Source: Natronorubrum daqingense (GTDB lineage: Archaea; Halobacteriota; Halobacteria; Halobacteriales; Natrialbaceae). From it: a stretch of DNA of 64,000 bases. Shown here piece after piece: positions 17,901 to 25,834 of the stretch. The notes beneath the pieces are model-generated. The model searched no databases. It had not been told where the DNA came from and was given only the letters and a program-made list of their open reading frames with translations. Numbering within the stretch: the stretch's first letter is position 1; each line of letters begins with the position of its first letter. The DNA lies in the NCBI RefSeq assembly GCF_001971705.1, contig NZ_CP019327.1, positions 682,001 to 746,000 on the forward strand. Direction: 5' to 3'. The translations under genes and the position numbers were made by a program.

Positions 17901-18845
17901 GTCTCGGGGCTCTTCCGAGACGCCTTCCCCGCAGCGGCGGGCGTCATCCACGACGCCGTGGACGCCGTGGTCGACCTCGAGGAGCCCCACGAGATGAATT
18001 ACGTCAAGAAACACGTCGAGGAGGAGGCCGAGCAACTGCAGGAAGAAGAAGGCCTCGACGAATCTGACGCCAGAAAGGCGGCCCTCCATCGGGTCTTCAC
18101 GACCAAACCCGGCGGCTACGGTGCCGGGACGAACAAGGCCGTCGACGAGGGCAACTGGGACGACCGCTCGGACCTCGCGAGCGTCTACGTCCAGTGGGGC
18201 GGTTACGCCATGGGCTCGAGAGGGAAGGTCAGCGACGCCCACGCGTCCTTCGAGCGCCGACTCTCGAGCGTCGACGCCACCGTCAAACTCGAGGACACGA
18301 TGGAGCAAGACGAGTTCGACTCCTCGGACTGGTACGCCTTCCACGGCGGCTTCATCTCGGCCGTAAGCGAAATTTCGGGCGAGGAGCCGGCCTCGTACGT
18401 CGGCGACTCCTCCGACCCTGACAACGTGGACGTCTACACGAACGAGGAGAAGGTGCGCAAGGCCATGCGCGCTCGCGTGCTCAACCCCGATTGGCTCGAG
18501 TCGATGGAAGAACACGGCTACAAGGGTGCGGGAGACCTCTCGACGACGGTCGACGTGACCCTCGGCTGGGACGCCACGACGGGCGTCGTCAGCGACACGC
18601 TCTGGGCGGAAGTCGCCGAGAAGTTCGCCTTCGACGAGGATCGCCAGGAGTGGATGCGCGACGTGAATCCGTGGGCGCTCGAGTCCATCACGGACACCCT
18701 TCTCGAGGCCGTCGAACGCGACCTCTGGGACGCCGACGAGGAGACCGTCGACCGACTTCGGGATCTCAACCTGAGCGTCGAGGGCGATCTCGAGGCCAGA
18801 ACGACAAACGAGGTCGTCGGCGCGGAGGTGACGAACGATGACTGA
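14949..18845 (+). CDS. cobN: Cobaltochelatase subunit CobN
   Basis: The 1298-residue large subunit is homologous to magnesium-chelatase H subunit and binds the corrinoid into which cobalt is inserted with ATP from the ChlID motor. Typical segments are VVHLGTHGSLEWLPGK near 540, YPYIVNNPGEGTQAKRR near 575, and the C-terminal part with GGYGAGTNKAVDEGNWD and VTLGWDATTGVVSDTLW. Length agrees with CobN. Its last eight bases overlap cbiC, so translation is coupled. Which corrinoid (a,c-diamide or an early precursor) is used in this organism cannot be read from sequence, as a CbiX-type chelatase is also present. Confidence 0.96.
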   Translation: MTTIGIYTATENELGSIGQAAERLENVELVVRSESDLEEEADIEEFVEELRDAAAALFWLHGAEDSMPGYEYATDALEDAGVPLIVKSTGDAFAFEDTTVSPDHRDTVYDYLEKGGTINVENCCRFLLAEYEGRDGEYDDPTTLPTEGVYHPDYPGIGYEELLETHEPEQPTVAVWFYESHWTHENTRYVDAQVRALEEQGANALPIFCNPATDTEEQEDAEWVTDEWLLDEAGDPVVDAVLSSFMFSLSMDERGRSADDEGSSAEDVFLDQLGVPVLQTVTTMRSRSRYESSDTGVMGFELALSVALPEFDGNVITHPISGKERTDDAAEIGSAPKHHYPIEDRVDHATRLAVNWAKLRHTPNEEKNVAVVLHNYPPSDDGIGTAFGLDSPESTVNLLEELESRNYDLGGEMPDSGQTLVEKLTAQLTLEDRWVAPEDVRDLSVDVVPTDTYADWFAEADERFQENIVEEWGEVPDRPFAIPGVEFGNVLVTVQPPRGFGMDPSKVYHDSDLQPPHDYYAFYGWLKNTFEADAVVHLGTHGSLEWLPGKTVGLNGESAPDQLIDDLPNVYPYIVNNPGEGTQAKRRSYAAIVDYLTPVMRNAGTYDELSELEELANQYREAGMEDARADDGEHLEDLMREKVNEMDLAVELGISGTIDEKADVRGPDEAGSTLAEGDVDGEDLEIDDLVERIHEYLTDVKTTQIRLGLHTMSEPPEGERLVEYLVALTRLENPGAPSLRESVAGVLGIDYQTMLDSPGTYDDDLGMTYAEAADRVFETSVELLETLAENDFDVPVSELEGGPDDEVNMNLLVVDLETIGDARAKSGAHDDLRKALAYICEEAQPRVQGAEDEIPRTADALEGEYVPPGGSGAPTRGGVDLLPTARNFYTLDPRKVPAKAAWQVGREVAEGVLERHHDENDEYPEEIGVVAWGTPTVRTRGETIAQVLAMMGVEPQWTDAGRIDDVEPIPLEELDRPRIDVTTRVSGLFRDAFPAAAGVIHDAVDAVVDLEEPHEMNYVKKHVEEEAEQLQEEEGLDESDARKAALHRVFTTKPGGYGAGTNKAVDEGNWDDRSDLASVYVQWGGYAMGSRGKVSDAHASFERRLSSVDATVKLEDTMEQDEFDSSDWYAFHGGFISAVSEISGEEPASYVGDSSDPDNVDVYTNEEKVRKAMRARVLNPDWLESMEEHGYKGAGDLSTTVDVTLGWDATTGVVSDTLWAEVAEKFAFDEDRQEWMRDVNPWALESITDTLLEAVERDLWDADEETVDRLRDLNLSVEGDLEARTTNEVVGAEVTNDD

Positions 18846-19629
18846 GGGTGAGCGACTCAAAACCGACGGCGGCCAGGAGTACGAGCGGGAGTACGCCGAC
18901 CTCGGAGCCACGACCCAGAACGCGATGGATATCGCTGAGACGAGCATGGACATCGTCCGGCAGTTCGTTCCCGACGAGACGCTGGGCGACCGCATCCGCC
19001 AGAAGTCGGTCCACTCGATGGGCGACATCGAGTTCCAGCACCTGATCGAATTTACGGGGAGTGACGACCTCGGCGACGACGAAGACGCGCCAGTTCGTGC
19101 CGGCGCGAGGGCCGTCCTCGAGGAGTCGACCATCGTCACCGACATCACGATGTCCAAAGCCGGCATTACAGGGAGAGGCCACGACTGCGAGAAGCGCAAG
19201 GCAATCGGCAACGGCGCCGAACTGGCGAAAGAGACGGGGATGACCCGAACGGCCGCATCAGTGCTCGAACTCGACAAGCAGGGCGTCTACGACGGCTCGA
19301 TTGCCGTGGTTGGCAACGCGCCGACGGCCGCGTTCGCGCTCGCGGACTGTATCGAAAACGGCACCAGGCCCGCCGCCGTCGTCGCCACCCCCGTCGGCTT
19401 CGTCAAGGCCGAGGAGAGCCGACAGCGCATCCGCGAGATCAGCGAGGAGTTCGACGTACCGGCGATCACGAACGTCGGCCGTCGCGGCGGCAGCGGACTG
19501 GCGGCCGCGCTGACGAACGAACTGATTCACGTCGCGAAAGACGTGCGGACTGACGAACTCGAGTTGGAACTAACGGCCGACGAGCGGGGCGATCAAAACG
19601 GCGGACACGAGGACGGCGAGGACGCATGA
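18838..19629 (+). CDS. cbiC: Precorrin-8X / cobalt-precorrin-8 methylmutase
   Basis: Moves the C11 methyl group to C12 to give (cobalt-)hydrogenobyrinic or cobyrinic acid. The sequence carries the family's FQHLIEFTGSDD and TDITMSKAGITGRGH motifs near residue 95-115, the latter with the catalytic His region, and VVGNAPTAAFALADCIENG and ATPVGFVKAEESR near 180. Length 263 with an acidic tail is normal. It overlaps both neighbours (cobN by 8 bases, cbiE by 4), showing one polycistronic transcript. Confidence 0.96.
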   Translation: MTEGERLKTDGGQEYEREYADLGATTQNAMDIAETSMDIVRQFVPDETLGDRIRQKSVHSMGDIEFQHLIEFTGSDDLGDDEDAPVRAGARAVLEESTIVTDITMSKAGITGRGHDCEKRKAIGNGAELAKETGMTRTAASVLELDKQGVYDGSIAVVGNAPTAAFALADCIENGTRPAAVVATPVGFVKAEESRQRIREISEEFDVPAITNVGRRGGSGLAAALTNELIHVAKDVRTDELELELTADERGDQNGGHEDGEDA

Positions 19630-20417
19630 GCGGCGAGTACGACCTCGAGTCGGGGCCGGACCCGGCGACGTTCGCGGCCGGGACGGCGGAGCCGGATATC
19701 GACGAGGGGAGCGACGACCCGGTCTACGCCGTGGGCGTCGGCCCCGGGAATCAGGAGTTCCTCACGCCTCGAGGGCGGCGCGCGATTCGCGAGGCGGACG
19801 TCGTCGTCGGCTTTACGACCGTCGTCGAGTTCGTCGAGGACCTGACCGACGCCGACTTGCTGACCTGTGGCTACAAGGACGAAGCGGAGGCCCTCGAGAC
19901 GTTCGGCGAGCGCGTCGCAGCGGGCGAGTCGGGCACCGCCGTCGCGATGGGCGACCCGAACCACTCGGGCTACCAGTTCGTCGGGAAGGTACAGGACGCG
20001 GTCGAGCGAGAGGACCTGGATACTCCGGTTCGCGTCGTTCCCGGCATCTCCTCGATCCAGTTGGCCGCCAGTCGTGCTCGAACGCCGATGGAAGACACCG
20101 AGTTCGTGACCTTACACAAGAGCGGCGACCTCGAGGCCGATATGGACCGGTTAGCCGGCGCTGTCGTGACGGACGGCCGGCATCTGCTCGCGTTGCCCCG
20201 ACCCTACGATCGAATGCCCGGCGACCTCGCCCGGTTCCTGCTCGAGGAAGGGGCCGACCCGGAACTCGAGGCGCTGGTGCTCGAGAAGTTGACCCACGAG
20301 GACGAGACGATTCACCGGTTTACCCTGGCGGAGCTGTCGGCACACGCGGGCGGGGACGGCCCCGAGGAGACGCCGTTTTCGGATCTGGTCGTACTCGCCG
20401 TTCGCCAGCCGGTGTAG
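19626..20417 (+). CDS. cbiE: Cobalt-precorrin-7 (C5)-methyltransferase
   Basis: A tetrapyrrole methylase with the SAM site YAVGVGPGNQEFLTPRG near residue 37, the MGDPNHSGY motif and VRVVPGISSIQLAASR. Features such as FVTLHKSGD and HLLALPRPYDRMPGDLARFLL match CbiE rather than the other corrin methylases. It works with the separate CbiT, encoded at 24421, which does C15 methylation and decarboxylation. ATGA overlap with cbiC. The first 35 residues are an acidic extension. Confidence 0.92.
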   Translation: MSGEYDLESGPDPATFAAGTAEPDIDEGSDDPVYAVGVGPGNQEFLTPRGRRAIREADVVVGFTTVVEFVEDLTDADLLTCGYKDEAEALETFGERVAAGESGTAVAMGDPNHSGYQFVGKVQDAVEREDLDTPVRVVPGISSIQLAASRARTPMEDTEFVTLHKSGDLEADMDRLAGAVVTDGRHLLALPRPYDRMPGDLARFLLEEGADPELEALVLEKLTHEDETIHRFTLAELSAHAGGDGPEETPFSDLVVLAVRQPV

Positions 20418-20519
20418 TCGATAGTCGGTTGTCTTTCGCCGATCGTCGTTCGTCGTTCGTCGGTCGGCAGGGTCGGGAGAAAACGCATCTGACGACGGTA
20501 TGTTCGGGTTTCGTCTATT

Positions 20520-20816
20520 CTATTCCGAGATGGGTTCGACGCGGAAGACGTAGTCGTCGTACGCACCGTCGAGGTTCGCCGGACTCTCCTCGTCGGTGTG
20601 ACCTCGGCAGAGTTCGGCTCGGGCCTCGACGGCACCGTGGCCGGTCTCTTCCTGGTAGCGCTCGAGGACGACGAAATTCGCCGGTTCGTCGCACCCGCGT
20701 CGGTGACACTGGCGAGGCGAGTCCGAAGCGCCGCCGTCCGGGCGAAGGGCAGCCGTTGCGTGCCGTTCGGCGGTCATCCCAGGTGTCTCGGCTCGGTCGT
20801 CGGTCTCACCCGTCAT
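20520..20816 (-). CDS. Small conserved protein with possible zinc site
   Basis: A 98-residue protein whose core (from about 36) reads CHRRGCDEPANFVVLERYQEE, then AELCRGHT and DYVFRVEP. The CxxxxC...CxxH arrangement could hold a zinc ion and resembles small haloarchaeal proteins of unknown function. It is on the opposite strand from the cobalamin genes, so it is probably not part of that pathway. An ATG at 20777 would give a shorter protein. Confidence 0.62.
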   Translation of the reverse strand: MTGETDDRAETPGMTAERHATAALRPDGGASDSPRQCHRRGCDEPANFVVLERYQEETGHGAVEARAELCRGHTDEESPANLDGAYDDYVFRVEPISE

Positions 20817-20933
20817 ATCGGAGTAGACGGGAAGGGGCGGGATAACGCTGTGGCCGGATCTCGAGCGGTCGTCCGACGCCGCGGATCTGCGGCCGTCGTC
20901 TGAGCGGACACCGAATCGAAATTGCGATCGTCG

Positions 20934-21098
20934 CTACTCGTCTTGGCTGTGTTCGTGAAGGACCGTCGAGACGGTGGTGAGGACCTCTTCGATGGCGACG
21001 TCGTGCGTCTTTCGAAGGTCCCCGTCTTGGGCCTCACTGAGGTGTCGAATCGCCTCTCGAAGGTGGTGCTCGGTTTCCTGATCAGCGTGTTCAGTCAT
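20934..21098 (-). CDS. Small helical protein, 54 aa
   Basis: A short minus-strand frame encodes MTEHADQETEHHLREAIRHL and continues with helical, Glu/His-rich sequence to HEHSQDE. Codon use is haloarchaeal and the composition is protein-like (amphipathic helices, acidic). It follows the same direction as the zinc-site protein and the DUF1802 gene. I do not recognise a family. Confidence 0.55.
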   Translation of the reverse strand: MTEHADQETEHHLREAIRHLSEAQDGDLRKTHDVAIEEVLTTVSTVLHEHSQDE

Positions 21099-21150
21099 AG
21101 GGACCAGCGAGGACGACGTAACGGACTCGAGTGGTTAAGTTCGTTGGTGG

Positions 21151-21240
21151 GGGAGATCAGCGGGGTCGATGGCCAGGGAGATCAGCGGGGTCGATGGCCA
21201 GGGAGATCAGCGGGGTCGATGGCCAGGGAGATCAGCGAGG
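21151..21240 (+). repeat. Tandem repeat, 25-bp unit, about 3.6 copies
   Basis: The unit starting GGGAGATCAGCGGGGTCGAT repeats without change at 21151, 21176 and 21201, with a partial fourth copy from 21226. It lies between two small minus-strand genes, outside any convincing reading frame. No spacers are present, so it is not a CRISPR array; a slippage-derived minisatellite is likely. Confidence 0.9.
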
Positions 21241-21255
21241 GTAATGGCCGCGTGG

Positions 21256-21825
21256 TTAGTCGAGGGCGTCGCGAACAGCCGCCGTCCGCTCCGAAAACGT
21301 TGCGTCGTCGAGCACCGGCGTTGCCGACTCGAGGGACACGTCGACAGCCTCCACGAGGGAGATCCAGGCCCGACAGCCACGATAACTGCCTTGTTCCTCG
21401 ATGAGGCGAGGGGACTCGAGTTCGCTCACTCGAAGTACCAGTACGCGGAGGTCGTCGTCTGGGTCGTACTTGTCTCGCAGGCCTTCAGGAGTGTAGACGT
21501 AGTGTCTGGCGAGAGCCTCGAGGTCGTCACTCGAGACGGCGTGCTCCTCGCAAACCTCGGCGACGGCTCGAATTGGGACTCCCGCGTCTGGCTTTGTACT
21601 CGCACGATGGTAGTAACCTTCGTACCGAGACTGGTACCGAGCCGGCTCCTGATGGCTGTAGGAGGGGTACAACACGAACGGCTCGTCGATCGTTCCCGGA
21701 TCGAGCGTCGGGTGGCGAACGAGTACCGTCTGAGTGCCCTCGAGCAGCGCGTTCACGACGCCGGCGCGCTCTTTCAGTGCGGGTCTCGCGTCGGTCGTCG
21801 CGGTCCGTGTGTCGGTATCGTTCAT
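21256..21825 (-). CDS. DUF1802-family protein
   Basis: The 189-residue protein shows the DUF1802 signature: a first segment ALKERAGVVNALLEGTQTVLV, then EPFVLYPSYSHQEPARYQ, and a C-terminal helical region with RVSELESPRLIEEQGSYRG. DUF1802 proteins occur in archaea and cyanobacteria; no activity is established to my knowledge. It is divergent from cbiA and inside the cobalamin region, but a link is only positional. Confidence 0.85.
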   Translation of the reverse strand: MNDTDTRTATTDARPALKERAGVVNALLEGTQTVLVRHPTLDPGTIDEPFVLYPSYSHQEPARYQSRYEGYYHRASTKPDAGVPIRAVAEVCEEHAVSSDDLEALARHYVYTPEGLRDKYDPDDDLRVLVLRVSELESPRLIEEQGSYRGCRAWISLVEAVDVSLESATPVLDDATFSERTAAVRDALD

Positions 21826-21942
21826 AGCTGATATCCGGGTGCAGGCGGCCGACCCCCAACTCGATTTCGGTCCCGCCCCGCAGTCGAGACGACGCTGCCA
21901 GCACCGACGGATTCAAGTTCAGTTGTCCGAACGAAACCAGTA

Positions 21943-23250
21943 ATGAACGGATTCGTCCTCGGCGGTGTCAGCTCCGGTGTCGGGAAAACGGTCGCGACGC
22001 TCTCTATCGTCCAAGCACTCGAGGACGCGGGCTATTCGGTACAGCCGGCGAAAGCCGGGCCTGACTTCATCGATCCGAGCCACCACGAGGCAATTGCAGG
22101 TCGGCCCTCACGAACGCTCGACTTGTGGCTCTGCGGGGAGGACGGTCTCGAGCGGAACTACCAGCGCGGCGAGGGAGACATTTGTGTCGTCGAGGGCGTG
22201 ATGGGACTCTACGACGGCGACGGCTCGAGCACGGCGATGGTCGCCGAGGCGCTCGACGTTCCCGTCGTGCTCGTCGTCGACGCGAAGGCGGGCATGGAAA
22301 GCGTGGCTGCGACGGCGCTGGGGTTCCAACAGTACGCCGACGCCGCCGGTCGAGACATCGAGGTGGCCGGTATCGTCGCCCAGCGCGCGCACGGCGGTCG
22401 CCACGAGCAGGGGATTCGCGACGCGCTTCCGGACGATCTCGAGTTCTTCGGGCGGATCCCGCCGAACCCCGACCTCGAGATTCCGGATCGGCACCTGGGC
22501 CTCGAGATGGGCGAGGAAGCCGCGCTGCCGCGAGAGGCGCTCCGGGAGGCCGCGGGGACGCTCGAGGCGGAACGACTGGCCGCGATGGCGAGCGAACCGG
22601 CCCCACCCGAGACGCCCTCGGAATCGAGACCGTCGGTCGACGCGCGCGTCGCCGTCGCCGACGACGCGGCCTTTTGCTTTCGGTATCCCGCGACGCTCGA
22701 GCGATTCCGCGAGCGAGCGGAACTCGTGACGTTCTCGCCGGTTGCGGGTGATCCGGTGCCCGAGTGTGACGGCGTTTACCTGCCCGGCGGGTATCCCGAA
22801 CTCCACGCGGAGGCGCTCGAGTCGGCGGGGACGCTCTCGGAACTCGGCAGGCGGGCGAGCGAAGGACTCCCCGTTCTCGGCGAGTGTGGCGGGCTGATGG
22901 CGATGAGCCAGTCGCTGACGACTGTCGAGGGCGAGAGCCACGAGATGGCGGGCATCCTCCCCGCGGACGTCACCATGCACGAGCGCTATCAGGCGCTGGA
23001 TCACGTCGAACTCGAGGCGAGTACGGGAACGCTGACTGCACCAGCAGGCGAGACGATCCGCGGTCACGAGTTCCACTACTCGAGTGCGTCGGTCGACGCC
23101 GACGCCCGCTTCGCGTTCGAGACGGTTCGCGGCGACGGTATCGACGGCGAACACGACGGGCTACTGGAGTACGATTCGCTGGGAACCTACGTCCACGTCC
23201 ACGCCGAGAGCGGCGCGTTCGATCGGTTTCTCGAGGCACTCGACGCGTAA
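21943..23250 (+). CDS. cbiA: Cobyrinic acid a,c-diamide synthase
   Basis: Amidates the a and c side chains of cobyrinate with glutamine and ATP. The N-terminal P-loop domain begins GVSSGVGKTVATLSI, followed by AKAGPDFIDPSHHEAIAGR and EGVMGLYDG. The C-terminal glutaminase domain has VYLPGGYPELHAE, the nucleophile motif GECGGLMAMSQ (Cys near 313) and GHEFHYS near residue 378. Length 435 is normal. The CbiA/CobB distinction (cobyrinate or hydrogenobyrinate) depends on the route in this organism; the Cbi-type neighbours favour CbiA. Confidence 0.94.
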   Translation: MNGFVLGGVSSGVGKTVATLSIVQALEDAGYSVQPAKAGPDFIDPSHHEAIAGRPSRTLDLWLCGEDGLERNYQRGEGDICVVEGVMGLYDGDGSSTAMVAEALDVPVVLVVDAKAGMESVAATALGFQQYADAAGRDIEVAGIVAQRAHGGRHEQGIRDALPDDLEFFGRIPPNPDLEIPDRHLGLEMGEEAALPREALREAAGTLEAERLAAMASEPAPPETPSESRPSVDARVAVADDAAFCFRYPATLERFRERAELVTFSPVAGDPVPECDGVYLPGGYPELHAEALESAGTLSELGRRASEGLPVLGECGGLMAMSQSLTTVEGESHEMAGILPADVTMHERYQALDHVELEASTGTLTAPAGETIRGHEFHYSSASVDADARFAFETVRGDGIDGEHDGLLEYDSLGTYVHVHAESGAFDRFLEALDA

Positions 23251-23330
23251 TCGACCGGCGGAACAACTCGTTTGAACCGACCAAGTGTTTCTTCCGTAAC
23301 AGTAATGAGGAACTGTCTGGTGGTAGAAGT

Positions 23331-24257
23331 ATGCCAATTGAGTACAGTAACCGTGAGAAGTCCTACGAGCTCTACCGAAAGGGCAAGCAGGAGGGAACCT
23401 GGGACCCGGATCACTACGACCTCGAGGACGACAAGGAAGACTGGGAACAGTTCAGTGAAGCCGAACAGAACCGGTTTCTGGCGACCTGTGCCGGCTTTTA
23501 CGACGGCGAAGAGGACGTTACGCGAACGCTCGCGCCGTACATGATGGCCCTCGACGCGCTCGACAACGACGAGATGCCCTTCGACACCGTCCAGGAGGAG
23601 ATGTATCTGGCCCAGCAGGTTTACGAGGAGGCCAAACACACGGACCTGTTCAGTCGGTACTTCGAGGAGGTCTTCGGGACGCAGAATACCGATCCCTACC
23701 GCGAAGGGGGCTACCAAGAACACGGATACAGCACTGACAACCTGTACGACACCGCTGACGAACTGCTGGCGGCGATCAACAGCGGCGACCAGCAGGAACT
23801 GGTCTACTCGCTCGGCGAAGCCTACCTGAACTACATGGGCATCGTCGAGGCGCAACTCGCTCGCAGCGGTTACCTCTCGTTCGACCAGATGATCGATTTG
23901 AAGGCCAAAGAGATGGGCCGGGATATCGTCCTCGAGTCGTTCCAGGAGTCGATCGGAAAGGTCCGACAGGACGAGACGCGACACATCGAGAACGGGCGCT
24001 GGGTAATGAAACAACTCGCCATCGCCGAACCCGATATCGTCCAGGACGTCTACGAACCCCGAATCGAGGAGTACGTCGAGAACCGCCTGCTCGCGGACGT
24101 GCCGATGGAGATGCCCTTCGAGGGCTACGATCAGGCCAAAATCGGCAAGCAGACGACACAGTACCTGCAGGATACGATCGACTACATCGGTCGCGAGCGC
24201 TTCGAGGAGTACAGCGACGTCAGGCAGGTCGTGCAGACGGCACGCGCCGCGGACTGA
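23331..24257 (+). CDS. R2-like ligand-binding oxidase (ribonucleotide-reductase small-subunit fold)
   Basis: A ferritin-like four-helix protein of 308 residues with two carboxylate/histidine metal-site helices: EEMYLAQQVYEEAKHTDLF (Glu, ExxH near 90-105) and GKVRQDETRHIENG (ExxH near 210). The absence of a C-terminal R2-type tyrosine tail and the size fit R2lox proteins, which assemble a Mn/Fe centre and a Val-Tyr ether crosslink. Annotated often as ribonucleoside-diphosphate reductase beta. It sits between cbiA and cbiT, though whether it serves corrinoid metabolism is unknown. The physiological substrate of the family is not established. Confidence 0.85.
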   Translation: MPIEYSNREKSYELYRKGKQEGTWDPDHYDLEDDKEDWEQFSEAEQNRFLATCAGFYDGEEDVTRTLAPYMMALDALDNDEMPFDTVQEEMYLAQQVYEEAKHTDLFSRYFEEVFGTQNTDPYREGGYQEHGYSTDNLYDTADELLAAINSGDQQELVYSLGEAYLNYMGIVEAQLARSGYLSFDQMIDLKAKEMGRDIVLESFQESIGKVRQDETRHIENGRWVMKQLAIAEPDIVQDVYEPRIEEYVENRLLADVPMEMPFEGYDQAKIGKQTTQYLQDTIDYIGRERFEEYSDVRQVVQTARAAD

Positions 24258-24371
24258 TCGACCCGTCTCGTTTCTCCCCAGCAATACTACCTACTTCGAG
24301 CGACAGCGGCACATGGTTAACTAGCTACTCCGATTGTGCTACTGCAACCACACTTTGACAATGTAGCTTGT

Positions 24372-24398
24372 TCTACCACAAACAAAATTGTTTTAGGA
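24372..24398 (+). promoter_or_regulatory. Promoter region of the cbiT-L-F-G-H operon
   Basis: TTTTAGGA (24391-24398) lies 23-30 bases before the cbiT ATG and can act as TATA box. The upstream bases are unusually AT-rich for this genome and include a short inverted repeat, GTAG-N6-CTAC (24363-24376), which could be an operator. Confidence 0.35.
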
Positions 24399-24420
24399 GA
24401 GGCCTCTGTTCACTCAGGTG

Positions 24421-25017
24421 ATGCCACCCATCGCGCTCCCACACGACGCGAAGGCCGGACCCACCAAACCAGAGGTCCGCGCCGTCGTCCACTCGAAGCT
24501 CGCACTCGAGGACGACGACCACTTTGCGGAGGTCGGCTCCTGTACGGGAGCCATCACGATCGACGCCGCACGCAGAGCCGGAGACGTGACGGCCCTCGAG
24601 CGAAAGGCCGAGCGACTCGAGACGACGGAAAAGAACCTCGCGGCGAACGAGGAGTCGCTCCGAGCGGACGTCGAACTCCGAAACGCAGAAGCTCCGGAGG
24701 GATTGCCGGACGACGCTGACGCCCTCTTTCTGGGCGGCAGCCGGAACTTCGAGGCCGTTCTCGATCACGCCGTCGACACCGAGGTCGACCGAATCGTGAT
24801 GAACGTCTCGCGACTCGAGGTCGCGGGGAAGGCGACGGAAGCCTTCCGCGAACGCGACATTCTCGAGGAAGTCGTCCAGTTTCAGGTGAGTCACGGCTAC
24901 GAACTCGCCGGCGCGACGAGTTTCGACTCGGAGAATCCGGTGTACATGCTGGTCGGAAGCGCAACGGCGGATTCGGACGGCGAGACGGAAGCCGAGTACC
25001 AGGGTGAGAACCAGTGA
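24421..25017 (+). CDS. cbiT: Cobalt-precorrin-6B C15-methyltransferase (decarboxylating)
   Basis: A class I SAM methyltransferase of 198 residues: KPEVRAVVHSKLALEDDDHF precedes the SAM loop EVGSCTGAITIDAARR (near 42), then VTALERKAERLETTEKNL with the acidic ribose-binding position and DALFLGGSRNFEAVLDHAV. This is the CbiT pattern, methylating C15 with loss of the C12 acetate carboxyl. First gene of a tightly packed operon; its last four bases overlap cbiL (GTGA). An in-frame GTG directly before the ATG is possible as start. Confidence 0.94.
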   Translation: MPPIALPHDAKAGPTKPEVRAVVHSKLALEDDDHFAEVGSCTGAITIDAARRAGDVTALERKAERLETTEKNLAANEESLRADVELRNAEAPEGLPDDADALFLGGSRNFEAVLDHAVDTEVDRIVMNVSRLEVAGKATEAFRERDILEEVVQFQVSHGYELAGATSFDSENPVYMLVGSATADSDGETEAEYQGENQ

Positions 25018-25832
25018 CACTCTACGGCGTTGGACTCGGCCCCGGTGAGGCCGACCTCGTAACCGTTCGCGGGAAGCAGGTGCTCGAGGAGGCCGACGTG
25101 GTCTACTCGCCGGGTCGCCTCTCGCGAAGCGTCGCCTTAGCGCACGTCGACGAGTCGAAAATCGGGGATCTGGATTTCCCGATGACGAAAGACGAGGAGA
25201 AGCTTCGCGCGGCGTGGAAGGAGGCCGCGGCGGAGATCGCGCCAAACGCACGCGAGGGCAACGTCGCCTTCGTCACGCTGGGTGATCCGAACGTCTACTC
25301 GACCTTCGGGCACCTGCGCCGGACGATCGACGCCTTCCATCCCGACGTCGAGTTGGAGATCGTCCCCGGCGTCAGTGCGGTGACGGCCTTCGCGACCGCG
25401 ATGGGCGTCGAGATCGAAGCCGGCGCGGGACTCTCGCTTCGCGAGGCCGCGAACGGCCACAGCCCGACGGGCCCGGATCGAATGATCTGCTTCAAGGTCA
25501 CCGACGCGCCGGCGACCCACGAGGGGCTCCTCGAGGCGGGTTACGACGTGACCTACGGCCGTCGGCTGTTCATGGAGCAAGGAGAGACGCTGGTGACGGA
25601 CGATCCCGAGGATATCGACGAACGCGATTACTACACGTTGGCGTACGCGGTGAAGGAGGATCTCGAGGTCGAGCAGGCGACGGCTGCCTTCGAGGCGGAG
25701 GCCGAAAGCAGCGAGCGTGGCGCGAGCGAGGACGAATCGACCGCGAGCGAGGAGCCGTTGGCAGACGGCGGAGCAGTAGTGACGGAAGAAATCGCCGAGG
25801 GTTGCACCCACGGCGACTGTGGAGGCCACTGA
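25014..25832 (+). CDS. cbiL: Cobalt-factor II / precorrin-2 C20-methyltransferase
   Basis: Tetrapyrrole methylase of 272 residues starting with GTG: TLYGVGLGPGEADLVTVRG (SAM site), DLDFPMTKDEEKL, VAFVTLGDPNVYSTFGHL and LEIVPGVSAVTAFA, all typical of CbiL/CobI. After residue about 225 comes an acidic linker and a terminal Cys/His motif GCTHGDCGGH not part of the standard fold, possibly a metal-holding tail (inference). It overlaps cbiT by four bases. Confidence 0.94.
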   Translation: MTLYGVGLGPGEADLVTVRGKQVLEEADVVYSPGRLSRSVALAHVDESKIGDLDFPMTKDEEKLRAAWKEAAAEIAPNAREGNVAFVTLGDPNVYSTFGHLRRTIDAFHPDVELEIVPGVSAVTAFATAMGVEIEAGAGLSLREAANGHSPTGPDRMICFKVTDAPATHEGLLEAGYDVTYGRRLFMEQGETLVTDDPEDIDERDYYTLAYAVKEDLEVEQATAAFEAEAESSERGASEDESTASEEPLADGGAVVTEEIAEGCTHGDCGGH

Positions 25833-25834
25833 GA

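Noticed and set aside
14922-19277. Long minus-strand frames opposite cobN and cbiC
   Set aside because: They are antisense to well-matched CobN and CbiC and have the Arg/Val/Leu composition of high-GC shadows.
21151-21240. CRISPR array
   Set aside because: The units are directly adjacent without spacers and no cas genes are near.
22884-23330. N-terminal extension of the R2lox-like protein into cbiA
   Set aside because: The extension is antisense-like Arg-rich sequence overlapping cbiA; family similarity begins at the ATG at 23331.
24258-24420. Cobalamin riboswitch before cbiT
   Set aside because: No B12-box or the characteristic junction was seen, and this class is typical of bacteria.
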